From Acrocarpospora macrocephala (GTDB lineage: Bacteria; Actinomycetota; Actinomycetes; Streptosporangiales; Streptosporangiaceae), in contig NZ_BLAE01000056.1 of the NCBI RefSeq assembly GCF_009687865.1, positions 1-64,000 of the forward strand: a stretch of 64,000 nt of DNA. Reading direction: 5' to 3'. Both the position numbers and the translations under genes were made by a program. The notes beneath the pieces were generated by a model, which saw only the letters and a program-made list of their open reading frames with translations, was not told the DNA's origin and did no database searches. Every line of letters begins with the position of its first letter. The stretch's first letter is position 1. This document shows positions 50,975 through 59,111 of the stretch, in pieces.

Positions 50975-52774
50975 TCACATCAGCGCCGACGCGACCTGCG
51001 GGCGTGCTTCGGGCGCGGCTGATCGGCGGGCGTCCGCCGCCTCGTCGTCGGGCTGGGTCTGGGAATCCCGCTCAGCCTCGACCCGGGCTGTATACACGGC
51101 GATCTCCCGGTTCCGGGTGGCGGCGTCCCAGCCGAGTTCGGCGGCCATCAGGTCAGCGACCTCCTCGGCGCAGGCCACCCCCCGGTGGGGATATTCGATG
51201 CTGATCCGGGTGCGCCTGGTGAGCACGTCCTCCAGGTGTAACGCGCCCTCATGGCTGGCCGCGTACACGACCTCGGCGCGCAGGTAGTCGGGCGTGGATG
51301 TGATCGGCGCGAGCAGGTCCGGCCGGTCCACCGCCGCCGCCAGCACGTCGTGCAGCTGCGAGCCGTACCGATCGAGCAGGTGGCAGATCCGGTACGGGTG
51401 GATGTCGTACCGGTGGCCAAGCTCTTCGACCTGGTTGACCAGCGCATGGTAGCCGTCGGCGCCGAGCAGGGGAACCCGGTCGGTGATCGACCGCCGGATG
51501 AGCCGGGGGATGTCAGGGGCGGCGGCGCGCACGGCGGAGGCGGCCATCACGCGGTATGTCGTAAGCTTGCCGCCGGCGATCGCCACCAGGCCGGGCGAGA
51601 CCCGGGCCACCGCGTGCGTGCGGGAGAGTTTGTGTGAGGAGAGGTTGTGTGAGGAGAGGTTGGAGGTCTGCTCATTCTCCCCGGCTAGCAGCGGCCGCAG
51701 CCCGGCGTAGACACCCTCGATGTCCTCATGGGTCAGCGGGGTGACCAGCACCCGGTTGACGTGGTCGAGCACGTAGTCGATGTCGGCCTTGGTGGCGGCC
51801 GGATGGGCCAGGTCGAGGTTCCACTCCGTGTCGGTGGTGCCGATGATCCAGTGGTTCCGCCACGGTATGACGAACAGTACCGACTTCTCGGTGCGAAGAA
51901 TCAGACCGGATTCGGAGACGATCCGGTCCCGGGGCACGACCAGGTGCACTCCCTTGGAGGCTCGCACCCGGAACCGGCCGCGACTGCCGGACAACCGCTG
52001 GATCTCGCCGGTCCACACCCCGGTGCAGTTGATCACGGCGTGCGCTTTGACCTCGGTCCGCTCGCCCGTCTCGCAGTCCAGCACGCGAACCCCACAGACC
52101 CGGTCGGCCTCCCGCAGGAAACCGATGACCTGGGTCGAGGTGCGGACCACGGCACCGTACTGCGCGGCGGTCCTGGCGATCGTGAGCGTGTGCCGGGCGT
52201 CGTCAACCTGGGCGTCGAAGTACCGCATGCCACCGATCAGCGCGTTCCGGCGCAGCGCAGGCATCAGCCGCAGCGCCCCGGCTTTGGTGAACTGCCGGTG
52301 CCGAGGCACGGAGCGTGCGCCCCCCATCGTGTCGTACAGGATCAGGCCGGCGGTGACGTACGGCCGCTCCCAGAACCGCTTGGTGAGGGGGTAGAGGAAG
52401 GCGACCGGCTTCACCAGGTGCGGGGCGAGCCGGCTGAGCATCAGGTCGCGTTCCCGCAGCGCCTCGCGGACCAAGCCGAATTCGAGCTGCTCCAGGTAGC
52501 GCAACCCGCCGTGGAACAGCTTCGACGAACGCGACGAGGTTCCCGACGCCAGGTCGCGAGCCTCGACCAAGGCGACCCGCAGTCCGCGGGTGACCGCGTC
52601 CAGGGCGGTGCCCACACCCACCACCCCTCCGCCGATCACTACCACGTCGAACTGTTCAGATCCGAGTCTCCGCCACGCGGTCTCCCGCTCGGACGGCCCC
52701 AACCGGCCCGGTGGCTCCAACGCCGGACGGCGGGCGGGTCGGTGTCCGTTGTCACGATCGGTCGCCATGCGCAT
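50975..52774 (-). CDS. glpD: Aerobic glycerol-3-phosphate dehydrogenase
   Basis: FAD-dependent enzyme of 599 aa oxidising sn-glycerol-3-phosphate to dihydroxyacetone phosphate at the membrane with quinone reduction. The FAD motif is VVVIGGGVVGVGTALDAVTR near residue 44, followed by SSRSSKLFHGGLRYLEQLEF and later GLVAIAGGKLTTYRVMAASA, all diagnostic of GlpD. The C-terminal DAO domain follows. A small 15-bp tandem repeat (NLSSHNLSSHKLS) sits near residue 375, just before ARVSPGLVAI. A palindromic operator of the regional GntR family lies 17 bp upstream, linking it to the genes at 53.7-64 kb. Confidence 0.92.
   Translation of the reverse strand: MRMATDRDNGHRPARRPALEPPGRLGPSERETAWRRLGSEQFDVVVIGGGVVGVGTALDAVTRGLRVALVEARDLASGTSSRSSKLFHGGLRYLEQLEFGLVREALRERDLMLSRLAPHLVKPVAFLYPLTKRFWERPYVTAGLILYDTMGGARSVPRHRQFTKAGALRLMPALRRNALIGGMRYFDAQVDDARHTLTIARTAAQYGAVVRTSTQVIGFLREADRVCGVRVLDCETGERTEVKAHAVINCTGVWTGEIQRLSGSRGRFRVRASKGVHLVVPRDRIVSESGLILRTEKSVLFVIPWRNHWIIGTTDTEWNLDLAHPAATKADIDYVLDHVNRVLVTPLTHEDIEGVYAGLRPLLAGENEQTSNLSSHNLSSHKLSRTHAVARVSPGLVAIAGGKLTTYRVMAASAVRAAAPDIPRLIRRSITDRVPLLGADGYHALVNQVEELGHRYDIHPYRICHLLDRYGSQLHDVLAAAVDRPDLLAPITSTPDYLRAEVVYAASHEGALHLEDVLTRRTRISIEYPHRGVACAEEVADLMAAELGWDAATRNREIAVYTARVEAERDSQTQPDDEAADARRSAAPEARPQVASALM
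51618..51657 (-). repeat. 15-bp tandem repeat within glpD
   Basis: On the minus strand AACCTCTCCTCACAC is followed by AACCTCTCCTCACAA and by a diverged third copy, ACTCTCCCGCACG, encoding NLSSH-NLSSH-KLSRT. The unit is five codons. Other GlpD proteins have a short variable loop here, so this is a small version of the in-frame insertions seen in the NRPS and copA genes. Confidence 0.85.
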
Positions 52775-52790
52775 AAGCCCATCTGTTAAA

Positions 52791-52806
52791 CATAAGACGT
52801 CTTATG
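52791..52806. promoter_or_regulatory. GntR-regulon operator upstream of glpD
   Basis: CATAAGACGTCTTATG is a perfect 16-bp palindrome 17 bp before the glpD start. Extended rightward (ATGACTTAT) it matches sites at 55776, 58983, 59044 (other strand) and 59990, giving the consensus TAAGACGTCTKATGACT. The neighbouring HutC-type regulator (52868-53614) is the likely binder. Confidence 0.8.
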
Positions 52807-52867
52807 ACTTATTCTAGCGAGCGCATGCCGATTCGGACACCGGATACTCAGCGTCGGTGTCTGGCGT

Positions 52868-53614
52868 TCAGCTGACGCTCGGACCGGGGCCGCGCCGGTA
52901 CACGCGCAGCTCGACCACCGACGGGACGTGCCATTCCATCGACCGCATCACCGGCCGGCCCTGCGCGTCCACGTCCACCTGCTCAAGGTGCTGCAGGGGA
53001 GTGCCCACCGCGACGTCGAGCACCCGGGCCAGCTTGCGATCGGCCACTACGGGAACCAGGATCGCCTCTCCGTGATCGACCGCATGGGCACGTTCGGCCA
53101 GCAACCGGTACAGCGAACCGCGGAAAGCGTTTCGGTCCGCCTTGGGATCCACGATGTCGGCCGGGATGTAGTCCTCAGAGTAGATAGCCGGACGGCTGGC
53201 GGCCGTACGGACTCGGCGGATCTCCACCACGCCGGACTCGACTTCGACCCGCAGCGCCCTCGCCGTCTCGTCGTCGGCGGGAACCACGCGGGCGCTGAGG
53301 ATGTGCTTGCTGGCTCGGACGCCGCTGCTCTCCAAATACTCTGTGTAGCTGAAGTTCGTGTCCAGGAAGTTGCGGAGCGCCGGCCGGTGGGTGACGTAGG
53401 TACCGGAGCCGTGCTGGCGGACCACCATGCCGTCCTCGATCAATCCGCGCACGGCCTCGCGCAGAGTGACCCTGCTGACCGAGAAACGCTCGCGGAGTTG
53501 TTCCTCGTTCGGCAGCTTCGAGCCGAGCGGGAACTCCCCCGACATGATCGCGTTTCGCAGCTCGGCCCGCACCACGTCGGCGAGCAACGGTCTAGTCCGC
53601 AAGCCTGGCGCCAT
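52868..53614 (-). CDS. GntR/HutC family regulator
   Basis: Regulator of 248 aa. The N-terminal winged helix is RAELRNAIMSGEFPLGSKLP followed by EEQLRERFSVSRVTLREAVR and GLIEDGMVVRQHGSGTYV. The C-terminal UTRA effector domain (about 90-245) includes AIYSEDYIPADIVDPKADRN and LEQVDVDAQGRPVMRSMEWH, typical of HutC proteins that bind sugar phosphates or similar ligands. It sits between glpD and the catabolic genes, and a family of palindromic sites precedes those transcription units. It is therefore the predicted master regulator. The effector is unknown, possibly a pathway phosphate ester. Confidence 0.92.
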   Translation of the reverse strand: MAPGLRTRPLLADVVRAELRNAIMSGEFPLGSKLPNEEQLRERFSVSRVTLREAVRGLIEDGMVVRQHGSGTYVTHRPALRNFLDTNFSYTEYLESSGVRASKHILSARVVPADDETARALRVEVESGVVEIRRVRTAASRPAIYSEDYIPADIVDPKADRNAFRGSLYRLLAERAHAVDHGEAILVPVVADRKLARVLDVAVGTPLQHLEQVDVDAQGRPVMRSMEWHVPSVVELRVYRRGPGPSVS

Positions 53615-53697
53615 ACCATGATCCCCCGGTAGTCAGGTCAAGTTTGCTTTACGACTATTCATATCATGTCACACGTCAGACACACTGCACTCGCATG

Positions 53698-54738
53698 TCA
53701 GCCCAGCCAGCCATCGAGCCGCTCGGCGATGAAGTCGTCATCGGTCAACTCTGGATAGGCGAGGCAGACCCGGTCGATCTCCTCAAGCTGCCCGGGGGAA
53801 AGATCCTCGCCGGGGTCGAGACACCAGCGGCCGGCCAGCAATCCCTGGCGGCGCAGGATCTCGTGGATGCCGGGGATGCAGCCGTGGAAGCCCCCGGCCA
53901 CGTCGAAGATCACGGCGTTGGCGTCGGTGAGCGAGCCATCCAGGACGAGCAGGCGTCGCAACGCGAAGTCGTCACCGGCGCGAGCGGCGGCGGCTTCGGC
54001 GTGCAGCCGTACGGCGGGCTCGGTCCAGACCGCCCACTGGCCGAGCAGCCCGCCGACGAACTCGACCTCCATGGTCCGCCCGTCCAGAGTGACCCGGTTT
54101 CGGATCGCGAGGTCGGGCAAAATGTGGTTGTCATTGCCCGTGTAGAGGGCGATCTCCGGCAACCGTCCCGATCGGCAGACGCCGTGCAAGACATCCAGCG
54201 TGCGGTACCGGTCGAACGGCGCGACCTTGATTCCGGCCACCGACGGGATAGCGGCGAACTCCGTCCAGTAGCCCGCCGAGAGCACGCGTCCGCCGACGGC
54301 CGGCTGCAAGTAGAAGCCGATCACCGGGAGCACTTCGCCGACGGCGCGGGCGCGATCGAGTAACTCGGCCTCGCTCACCTCCGTCGCGGGGGCGAGCAGG
54401 GCCAGGTGGTAGCCCAGCGCGGCGGCGAGCTCCGCCTCCCGGACCGCCTGCTCCGTCGGCCCCTGGACCCCGGCGATCAGCACGACCGGCCGACCGGCCT
54501 CCGCCGCGACCGTTTCCGCGGCGAGTTCCAGCACGGGAGAGAGAAGGCCGTTGTCATGGATCGCGAACTGGGTGGTGTGCACCCCGACGGCGAGCCCACC
54601 GGCACCGGTGGCCAGGTAGTAGCGGGTGAGCGCCCGCTGGCGGCGTTCGTCCAGGCGGCGCCGGGCGGTTAGCGCCAGCGGGTGAGCGGGGATCGCGCAG
54701 CCGCGGGCGAACAAGGCGAGGGCTTCGGTCGCGGTCAT
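53698..54738 (-). CDS. Dihydrodipicolinate synthase/N-acetylneuraminate lyase family protein
   Basis: TIM-barrel class I aldolase-like protein of about 346 aa (NAL/DapA family). Key segments are GCAIPAHPLALTARRRLDER, then YYLATGAGGLAVGVHTTQFA, and the Schiff-base Lys in VAGIKVAPFDRYRTLDVLHG. The expected reaction is a retro-aldol cleavage or dehydration of a keto-acid, but the substrate is unknown. ATG 54738 is 1 bp after the epimerase stop. A GTG at 54756 would instead overlap it by 17 bp. The gene is co-transcribed with the epimerase under the site at 55776-55791. Confidence 0.85.
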   Translation of the reverse strand: MTATEALALFARGCAIPAHPLALTARRRLDERRQRALTRYYLATGAGGLAVGVHTTQFAIHDNGLLSPVLELAAETVAAEAGRPVVLIAGVQGPTEQAVREAELAAALGYHLALLAPATEVSEAELLDRARAVGEVLPVIGFYLQPAVGGRVLSAGYWTEFAAIPSVAGIKVAPFDRYRTLDVLHGVCRSGRLPEIALYTGNDNHILPDLAIRNRVTLDGRTMEVEFVGGLLGQWAVWTEPAVRLHAEAAAARAGDDFALRRLLVLDGSLTDANAVIFDVAGGFHGCIPGIHEILRRQGLLAGRWCLDPGEDLSPGQLEEIDRVCLAYPELTDDDFIAERLDGWLG

Positions 54739-54739
54739 G

Positions 54740-55756
54740 TCAGAACCGGCCGTCACGGCGCTGGAACCCGGTCGGCTTGTTCAGCGACGGAAGGCCTGAC
54801 CCGACCCACGCGGCGGTGTAGTCGAGAAGCTCGTCAAGGGTGACGTCGGGATAGCCGAAGAGCCGATGGCACCGTCCCGCGTTGGACAGCAGGGCGGTGT
54901 CCGCCTCCTGCCCGGTGAAACGGACCGGCACGTCGAGGCGAGCCGCCAGGGCGGCCGCCACCTGCCGGATCGAGACCAGCTCGGGACCGGTCACGTTGAG
55001 GACGGCGGGAGGGACATCCGCCAGCAGGAGAGCCCGGAGCACGACCTCGTTGGCGTACCCCTGCCACACCATGTTGGCGTGGCCCATGGTCAAGTCGATC
55101 GGCTCTCCCGCCAGGATCGCGCCGGCCAGGTCGACGAGCAGGCCGTAGCGCATCTCCACCGCGTAGTTCAGCCGGATCAGCGCGGTGGGGGTGCCGCTCA
55201 CGACGGCTGAGTGTTCCAGAATCCGCTCCCGGCCCAGGCAGCTCATCGCGTACTCGCCGACCGGTCCCAGCGGGGTGTCCTCGGTCGGTCCCGCAGCGGC
55301 GACCGGTGTGAGCGGATAAACGTTGCCGGTGGACAGGGCGACGATCCGGCTGCCGCGGAAGCGCTGGACGACCCGTCCCGGCAGGAAGGCATTGGTATAC
55401 CAGGTGGCCGCCTCCCGGCCGCTGGTGCCGAACTTGGCACCGACCAGGAACACCACGTTCGGGGCGTCTGGCAGATCTCCAAGCGCCGTGTCATCAGCGA
55501 TGTCCGCAGCGATCGTGGTGGCGCCGATCGCCCGCAACTCGTCGGCGAGACCGCTCTCGCCGAACCGGGAGACCGCGATCACCCGGCGACCGCCGCCAGC
55601 GGCCTCGGCGGCGCGCACCGCAAGCCGTACCAGGCTGGGCCCGAGCTTGCCGCCGGCGCCCAGCACCAGCAAATCGCCGTCGATCTTCCGCAGGTCGTCG
55701 ACAAGGGCGGTGCGGGGCGTGCTGAGCCGGTCCTCCAGCTCGGCCACGGACTCCAT
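54740..55756 (-). CDS. NAD-dependent epimerase/dehydratase-like protein
   Basis: Extended short-chain dehydrogenase-like protein of 338 aa. The nucleotide motif is LLVLGAGGKLGPSLVRLAVR near residue 30. The catalytic region reads GPVGEYAMSCLGRERILEHS: the Tyr of YxxxK is present but the Lys position is Cys, and the Ser/Thr of the triad may be in IVALSTGNVYPL. The missing Lys suggests altered or lost redox chemistry, or a different register. It heads a two-gene operon with the DapA-like lyase and has a regulon operator 20 bp upstream. AGGAG precedes ATG 55756. Confidence 0.82.
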   Translation of the reverse strand: MESVAELEDRLSTPRTALVDDLRKIDGDLLVLGAGGKLGPSLVRLAVRAAEAAGGGRRVIAVSRFGESGLADELRAIGATTIAADIADDTALGDLPDAPNVVFLVGAKFGTSGREAATWYTNAFLPGRVVQRFRGSRIVALSTGNVYPLTPVAAAGPTEDTPLGPVGEYAMSCLGRERILEHSAVVSGTPTALIRLNYAVEMRYGLLVDLAGAILAGEPIDLTMGHANMVWQGYANEVVLRALLLADVPPAVLNVTGPELVSIRQVAAALAARLDVPVRFTGQEADTALLSNAGRCHRLFGYPDVTLDELLDYTAAWVGSGLPSLNKPTGFQRRDGRF

Positions 55757-55775
55757 GCTGATCTCCTATGTAGAT

Positions 55776-55791
55776 CTAAGACGACTGATGA
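55776..55791. promoter_or_regulatory. GntR-regulon operator upstream of the epimerase/lyase operon
   Basis: CTAAGACGACTGATGA matches the glpD-site consensus (TAAGACGTCTKATGA) with one change in the core. It lies 20 bp upstream of the epimerase start at 55756, overlapping the expected promoter. Confidence 0.7.
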
Positions 55792-55820
55792 TTCTTGGGT
55801 TATCGACCTCGGCCGACCGG

Positions 55821-56888
55821 TCACGCGTGGCCATCACGCTCAGCATGAATGACATCGGCGGACTGCCCGGTCTCGGCGGACTGGTAGATCGCCAGCACCG
55901 TGGCCAGGGCGGCGGCGGCGTCCCGCGGACCGATGGGGGGCGCCAAACCGGCCTGAACGGCCTGCAGGAAACCGCGTAGCACCTCGACGTAACCGCCGAG
56001 GACGGGCGAGTCCACCGTGTTCCACCGTCCCGCCGACAGGTCGCCCCATGGCTGGCGCAGGTACACCCGCGCCTGACCGCCCTGATACGGATCGGGCAGG
56101 TCGATCCGGCCCTGCGAACCGTCGATCTCGATGCGTTCCTCCGCCCGCGCGCCGGGGCTGTGCGCGGACGCGGCGAGGGTGGCCAGGGCGCCGCCGGAGA
56201 GCTTGAGCACGGCGCCGGCGTTGTCCTCCACCTCGACCTTAGCGGTCAGAGTGGCGATCTCCGCGCTGGCCCTGATCACCTCCAGGCCGGTCAGGTAGCG
56301 GAGGGCGTCGAGCTGGTGCAGGACGTTCATCAACACGACCCCGCCCCCGGCCTTCGCCCGCCGGGACCGCCAGCCGTCCGCCACCCGGCCCGACGGGCCG
56401 GACTCCCAGTAGGAGTCCGGCTTGTCGATCACCGTACGAATCCGCACCGCCCGGACCTGCCCGATCGCCCCCGCCGCGATCAGGTCGCGGGCGGCGCGCA
56501 CCGGACCGGTCATGCGCATCGGAAACACGACCCCCAACCGGCGATCCCGCTCGGCCGCGGCCCGCTCAAGGGCGCGCAGCTCCGCGAGGTCGAGCGCCAT
56601 GGGCTTCTCCACGAGGACGTGACGGTTCGCCTGCAGCGCCTGGCGAGTGATGGGCGCGAGCAGGTGGTGCGGCACGGCCACGTAGACGATGTCGACCGCG
56701 GGGTCCGCCAGCAGCGAGGCGAGCGATCCATGCACGGCGGCCCCGCGCGGCAGGGCCAGGCTGGCGGCCAGGTGCTCGACCAGGTCGAAGGCGCCGGCGA
56801 GACGGCCGCCGGGCAGCTCGTCGATGGCGTGGCACAGGTCGACCGCGGCGCCACCGCAGCCGGCCACGCCCACCCCGAGCCGGGTCAT
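55821..56888 (-). CDS. Gfo/Idh/MocA family NAD(P)-dependent oxidoreductase
   Basis: Sugar or polyol dehydrogenase-like protein of 355 aa. The N-terminal Rossmann segment is LGVGVAGCGGAAVDLCHAID. The conserved EKP motif is HVLVEKPMALDLAELRALER, and the substrate-domain helix GGVVLMNVLHQLDALRYLTG carries the likely catalytic His. It begins at ATG 56888, overlapping the upstream BNR gene by ATGA. Reactions in this family include oxidation of inositols, amino sugars or glycosides; no specific substrate can be given. Confidence 0.88.
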   Translation of the reverse strand: MTRLGVGVAGCGGAAVDLCHAIDELPGGRLAGAFDLVEHLAASLALPRGAAVHGSLASLLADPAVDIVYVAVPHHLLAPITRQALQANRHVLVEKPMALDLAELRALERAAAERDRRLGVVFPMRMTGPVRAARDLIAAGAIGQVRAVRIRTVIDKPDSYWESGPSGRVADGWRSRRAKAGGGVVLMNVLHQLDALRYLTGLEVIRASAEIATLTAKVEVEDNAGAVLKLSGGALATLAASAHSPGARAEERIEIDGSQGRIDLPDPYQGGQARVYLRQPWGDLSAGRWNTVDSPVLGGYVEVLRGFLQAVQAGLAPPIGPRDAAAALATVLAIYQSAETGQSADVIHAERDGHA

Positions 56889-58126
56889 CCGGCTGGCTCG
56901 GCATCGGCTGGGTACCCGCCACCGGCGACCAGATGCGACCGCGTGTCGAAGTACTTGTCGCCATAGTGCTCGACGGCCAGAGCCACCACGTCGAGCCCGC
57001 CGGCCGGATCGATGATCGCCCACGGGCGGGCGATCCGGACCGGGCCGGGCGGCAAGAGCTCGCGCGCGTCCCAGACGCCGGACGCGTTCCGGTCGCGGCG
57101 CTCGAAAAACCAGATGCCGGCGCTCTCGCGGGTCAGGTAGATCCGCCCGCCCGGACTGCGGTGCGGAAACGCGACGCCGCCCGCGTAGAAGCCGGCGTGG
57201 GTGTAGCCGAAAATGGTCCCGGCCGGAGCCACGTCCTCGGTGTGCCAGCCGCCGTCACGATAGATGCTGACGTGGTAGCGCGCGTCCACGGTCGCGTCGT
57301 CGCCCTTGACCTTCGACACAAAGCCGATCTCGAAGTCCGGCCCGTCCGACACGTCGAACAGGTTGACCGTACGGTCCGACGGCGTAGCGTGCACCAGTTC
57401 AAGCTGGTCCTGGTTGAGGGGCAGGGTGGCCTCGACGTACAGATTGGCGATGACGGCGCCGTCGCCGGGCAGGCTCACCTCGCCGGTCTCGAGGTCGACC
57501 TGGCAGGCCCAGACATCGTGCAGCGGCCGCGGCGTCTCCTGCGGATGTCCGGACACGGCCATCCGCACCGTGCGGCCGTCCTCGAGCATCGTCGTGGCCA
57601 GATAGATCATCTGATCAGTGTCGAAGACGAGGAACGGAACGGGCTCCCCCCAGGAGGCCGCCCAGTCGTCCGACCGGCGGTAGCTCCACCCGATCTCGTC
57701 GACCCTGGTGAACAGGTGCAGTTCGTCGCCGCGCACGTGCACTTGCGCGTAGCTGGTCTCACCGCCGAACTTCAGGTCTCGCTGAGGATGCCAGCCGTTG
57801 ATCTCGGTGGCGTTCTCGGCGGGGACGCTTTCGGAGACGACGTTTTCGGATATACGGAACTGCAGTGTGTCGCCGCAGTCGTGCCGCGAGTAGAACGCGA
57901 CCAACGGCTTGCCCGGCACGGCGACCAACGCGGGGTTGTTGTGATCGTCCGGCTCGTACGCGGCCAGGATAGTCCTGGCCGAACGGTGCGTCACCAGATT
58001 CCAGGTCGCGGCGTAGATCTGTCCGGCGGAATCCATCGCCCCGAAGAACACGCGGTCCCTGATTCGCACCGCGCGCGGCCGGGTCCACCAGCACCACGAG
58101 ACATCTTCGAGCAAAATGCCCTTCAT
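56885..58126 (-). CDS. BNR-repeat (BNR_4-like) six-bladed beta-propeller protein
   Basis: Protein of 413 aa, soluble with no signal peptide. It has repeated blade-like strands: AMDSAGQIYAATWNLVTHRS, then HNNPALVAVPGKPLVAFYSR, then QVHVRGDELHLFTRVDEIGW, then SGHPQETPRPLHDVWACQVD, and a final blade with GKI/GGRIYLTRESAGIWFFE. The fold is that of BNR_4 proteins, which include uncharacterised sialidase-like and polysaccharide-lyase-like enzymes. Its position between the phosphatase (7-bp gap) and oxidoreductase genes (ATGA overlap) places it in a single operon. Cytosolic location argues for acting on imported oligosaccharide. Confidence 0.75.
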   Translation of the reverse strand: MKGILLEDVSWCWWTRPRAVRIRDRVFFGAMDSAGQIYAATWNLVTHRSARTILAAYEPDDHNNPALVAVPGKPLVAFYSRHDCGDTLQFRISENVVSESVPAENATEINGWHPQRDLKFGGETSYAQVHVRGDELHLFTRVDEIGWSYRRSDDWAASWGEPVPFLVFDTDQMIYLATTMLEDGRTVRMAVSGHPQETPRPLHDVWACQVDLETGEVSLPGDGAVIANLYVEATLPLNQDQLELVHATPSDRTVNLFDVSDGPDFEIGFVSKVKGDDATVDARYHVSIYRDGGWHTEDVAPAGTIFGYTHAGFYAGGVAFPHRSPGGRIYLTRESAGIWFFERRDRNASGVWDARELLPPGPVRIARPWAIIDPAGGLDVVALAVEHYGDKYFDTRSHLVAGGGYPADAEPAG

Positions 58127-58133
58127 GAGGCCC

Positions 58134-58979
58134 TCACTTCTTCAGGGGTTGTCGGGTGACCTCGCCGGTCATCAAGTGAGCGATACTGTCGAGAACATAG
58201 GTCGGCGGCGGGTCGGCCCGGCGGGCGGCGGCCCGGTCCGTCGCACCCGAGAGCACGAGAGCCGCGTCGATTCCCGCGCCGACGGCCATCGCGACGTCGG
58301 TCTCCAACCGGTCCCCCACGATCAGTACCTCGCCTGCCGGTAGCCCGAACCGGGCCAGGATGGTGGCGGCCATCTGCGGAGACGGCTTGCCGACCACCGC
58401 CTCCGCTGTTACTCCCGTGCACGCCTCGATCGCGGCGAGCATGGCCGCGCAGTCCGGGAGCCCGCCCTCCGGCGTGGGACAGTAGCGGTCCGGATTGGTC
58501 GCCACGATCGCGGCCCCGGCGGTGACCGCGCGGAACGCCGCGTGCAGCTTGGCGTAGTCGAAGCCGCGGTCGAACGACACCACGACCAGGTCGGCGCGCT
58601 CCGCGTCGGCGGCGGCAAGCACCATGAAGCCGTGGCGGCGAAGCGTGTCCGCCAGCAGTGGCTCGGAAACGCACAGCACGGAGGCGCCGGGGTGCCTGTC
58701 GCACAGGTAGCCGACCATGGCGTCGAGCGAGGAGACCACCTCGTCCGGCGCCGTGGGTATCCCGAGCCGGGTCAGCTTCGCCGCGTACGTCGCGGACGGA
58801 TCGAGCGGCTTGTTGGTCAGGTAGAGGACTGAGCGATTCGCCTCACGCACCGCCTCGATCACCGCGCGGGCGCCCGGCAGCAGCCGTTCGCCCAGGTAAA
58901 CGGTGCCGTCGAGGTCGAACACGATTCCACGATATCGATCCAGGATATTTGCCAACCCGTTCCAATCCAGACATTTCAT
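58134..58979 (-). CDS. HAD-IIA phosphatase (NagD/AraL/PGP-like)
   Basis: Haloacid-dehalogenase phosphatase of 281 aa with a C2 cap. Motif I is GIVFDLDGTVYLGERLLPGA, motif II YLTNKPLDP, motif III Lys in EAVVGKPSPQMAATILARFG and motif IV VLIVGDRLETDVAMAVGAGI. This subfamily dephosphorylates small metabolites such as p-nitrophenyl-phosphate-like sugars, phosphoglycolate or glycerol phosphate. In Bacillus the AraL phosphatase is encoded with AraM, a glycerol-1-phosphate dehydrogenase; here too a G1P dehydrogenase is in the same regulon. It is the first gene of the operon, with an operator just upstream at 58983. Confidence 0.88.
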   Translation of the reverse strand: MKCLDWNGLANILDRYRGIVFDLDGTVYLGERLLPGARAVIEAVREANRSVLYLTNKPLDPSATYAAKLTRLGIPTAPDEVVSSLDAMVGYLCDRHPGASVLCVSEPLLADTLRRHGFMVLAAADAERADLVVVSFDRGFDYAKLHAAFRAVTAGAAIVATNPDRYCPTPEGGLPDCAAMLAAIEACTGVTAEAVVGKPSPQMAATILARFGLPAGEVLIVGDRLETDVAMAVGAGIDAALVLSGATDRAAARRADPPPTYVLDSIAHLMTGEVTRQPLKK

Positions 58980-58982
58980 ATC

Positions 58983-58999
58983 GTAAGACGTCTGATGAC
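58983..58999. promoter_or_regulatory. GntR-regulon operator upstream of the HAD-IIA operon
   Basis: GTAAGACGTCTGATGAC lies 4 bp upstream of the HAD start at 58979 and matches the glpD site at 14 of 17 positions, including the palindromic core AAGACGTCT. So close a position would block initiation or overlap a short leader. Confidence 0.75.
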
Positions 59000-59043
59000 T
59001 TTACCGATCCCACGCCGGGACTGTCCACTCCTTGACGCAATGT

Positions 59044-59066
59044 CATAAGTCATCATACGTTTTATG
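59044..59066. promoter_or_regulatory. GntR-regulon operator upstream of the isomerase gene
   Basis: Read on the minus strand, CATAAAACGTATGATGACTT followed by ATG matches the glpD site extended on its right flank (CATAAGACGTCTTATGACTT). It overlaps the ATG at 59064, which argues that the true isomerase start is downstream at 59112. Confidence 0.7.
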
Positions 59067-59111
59067 TCTCAAGCTCCGGTAGTGGTTCCCGGAGCCCGCC
59101 GAGGAGTGCGA

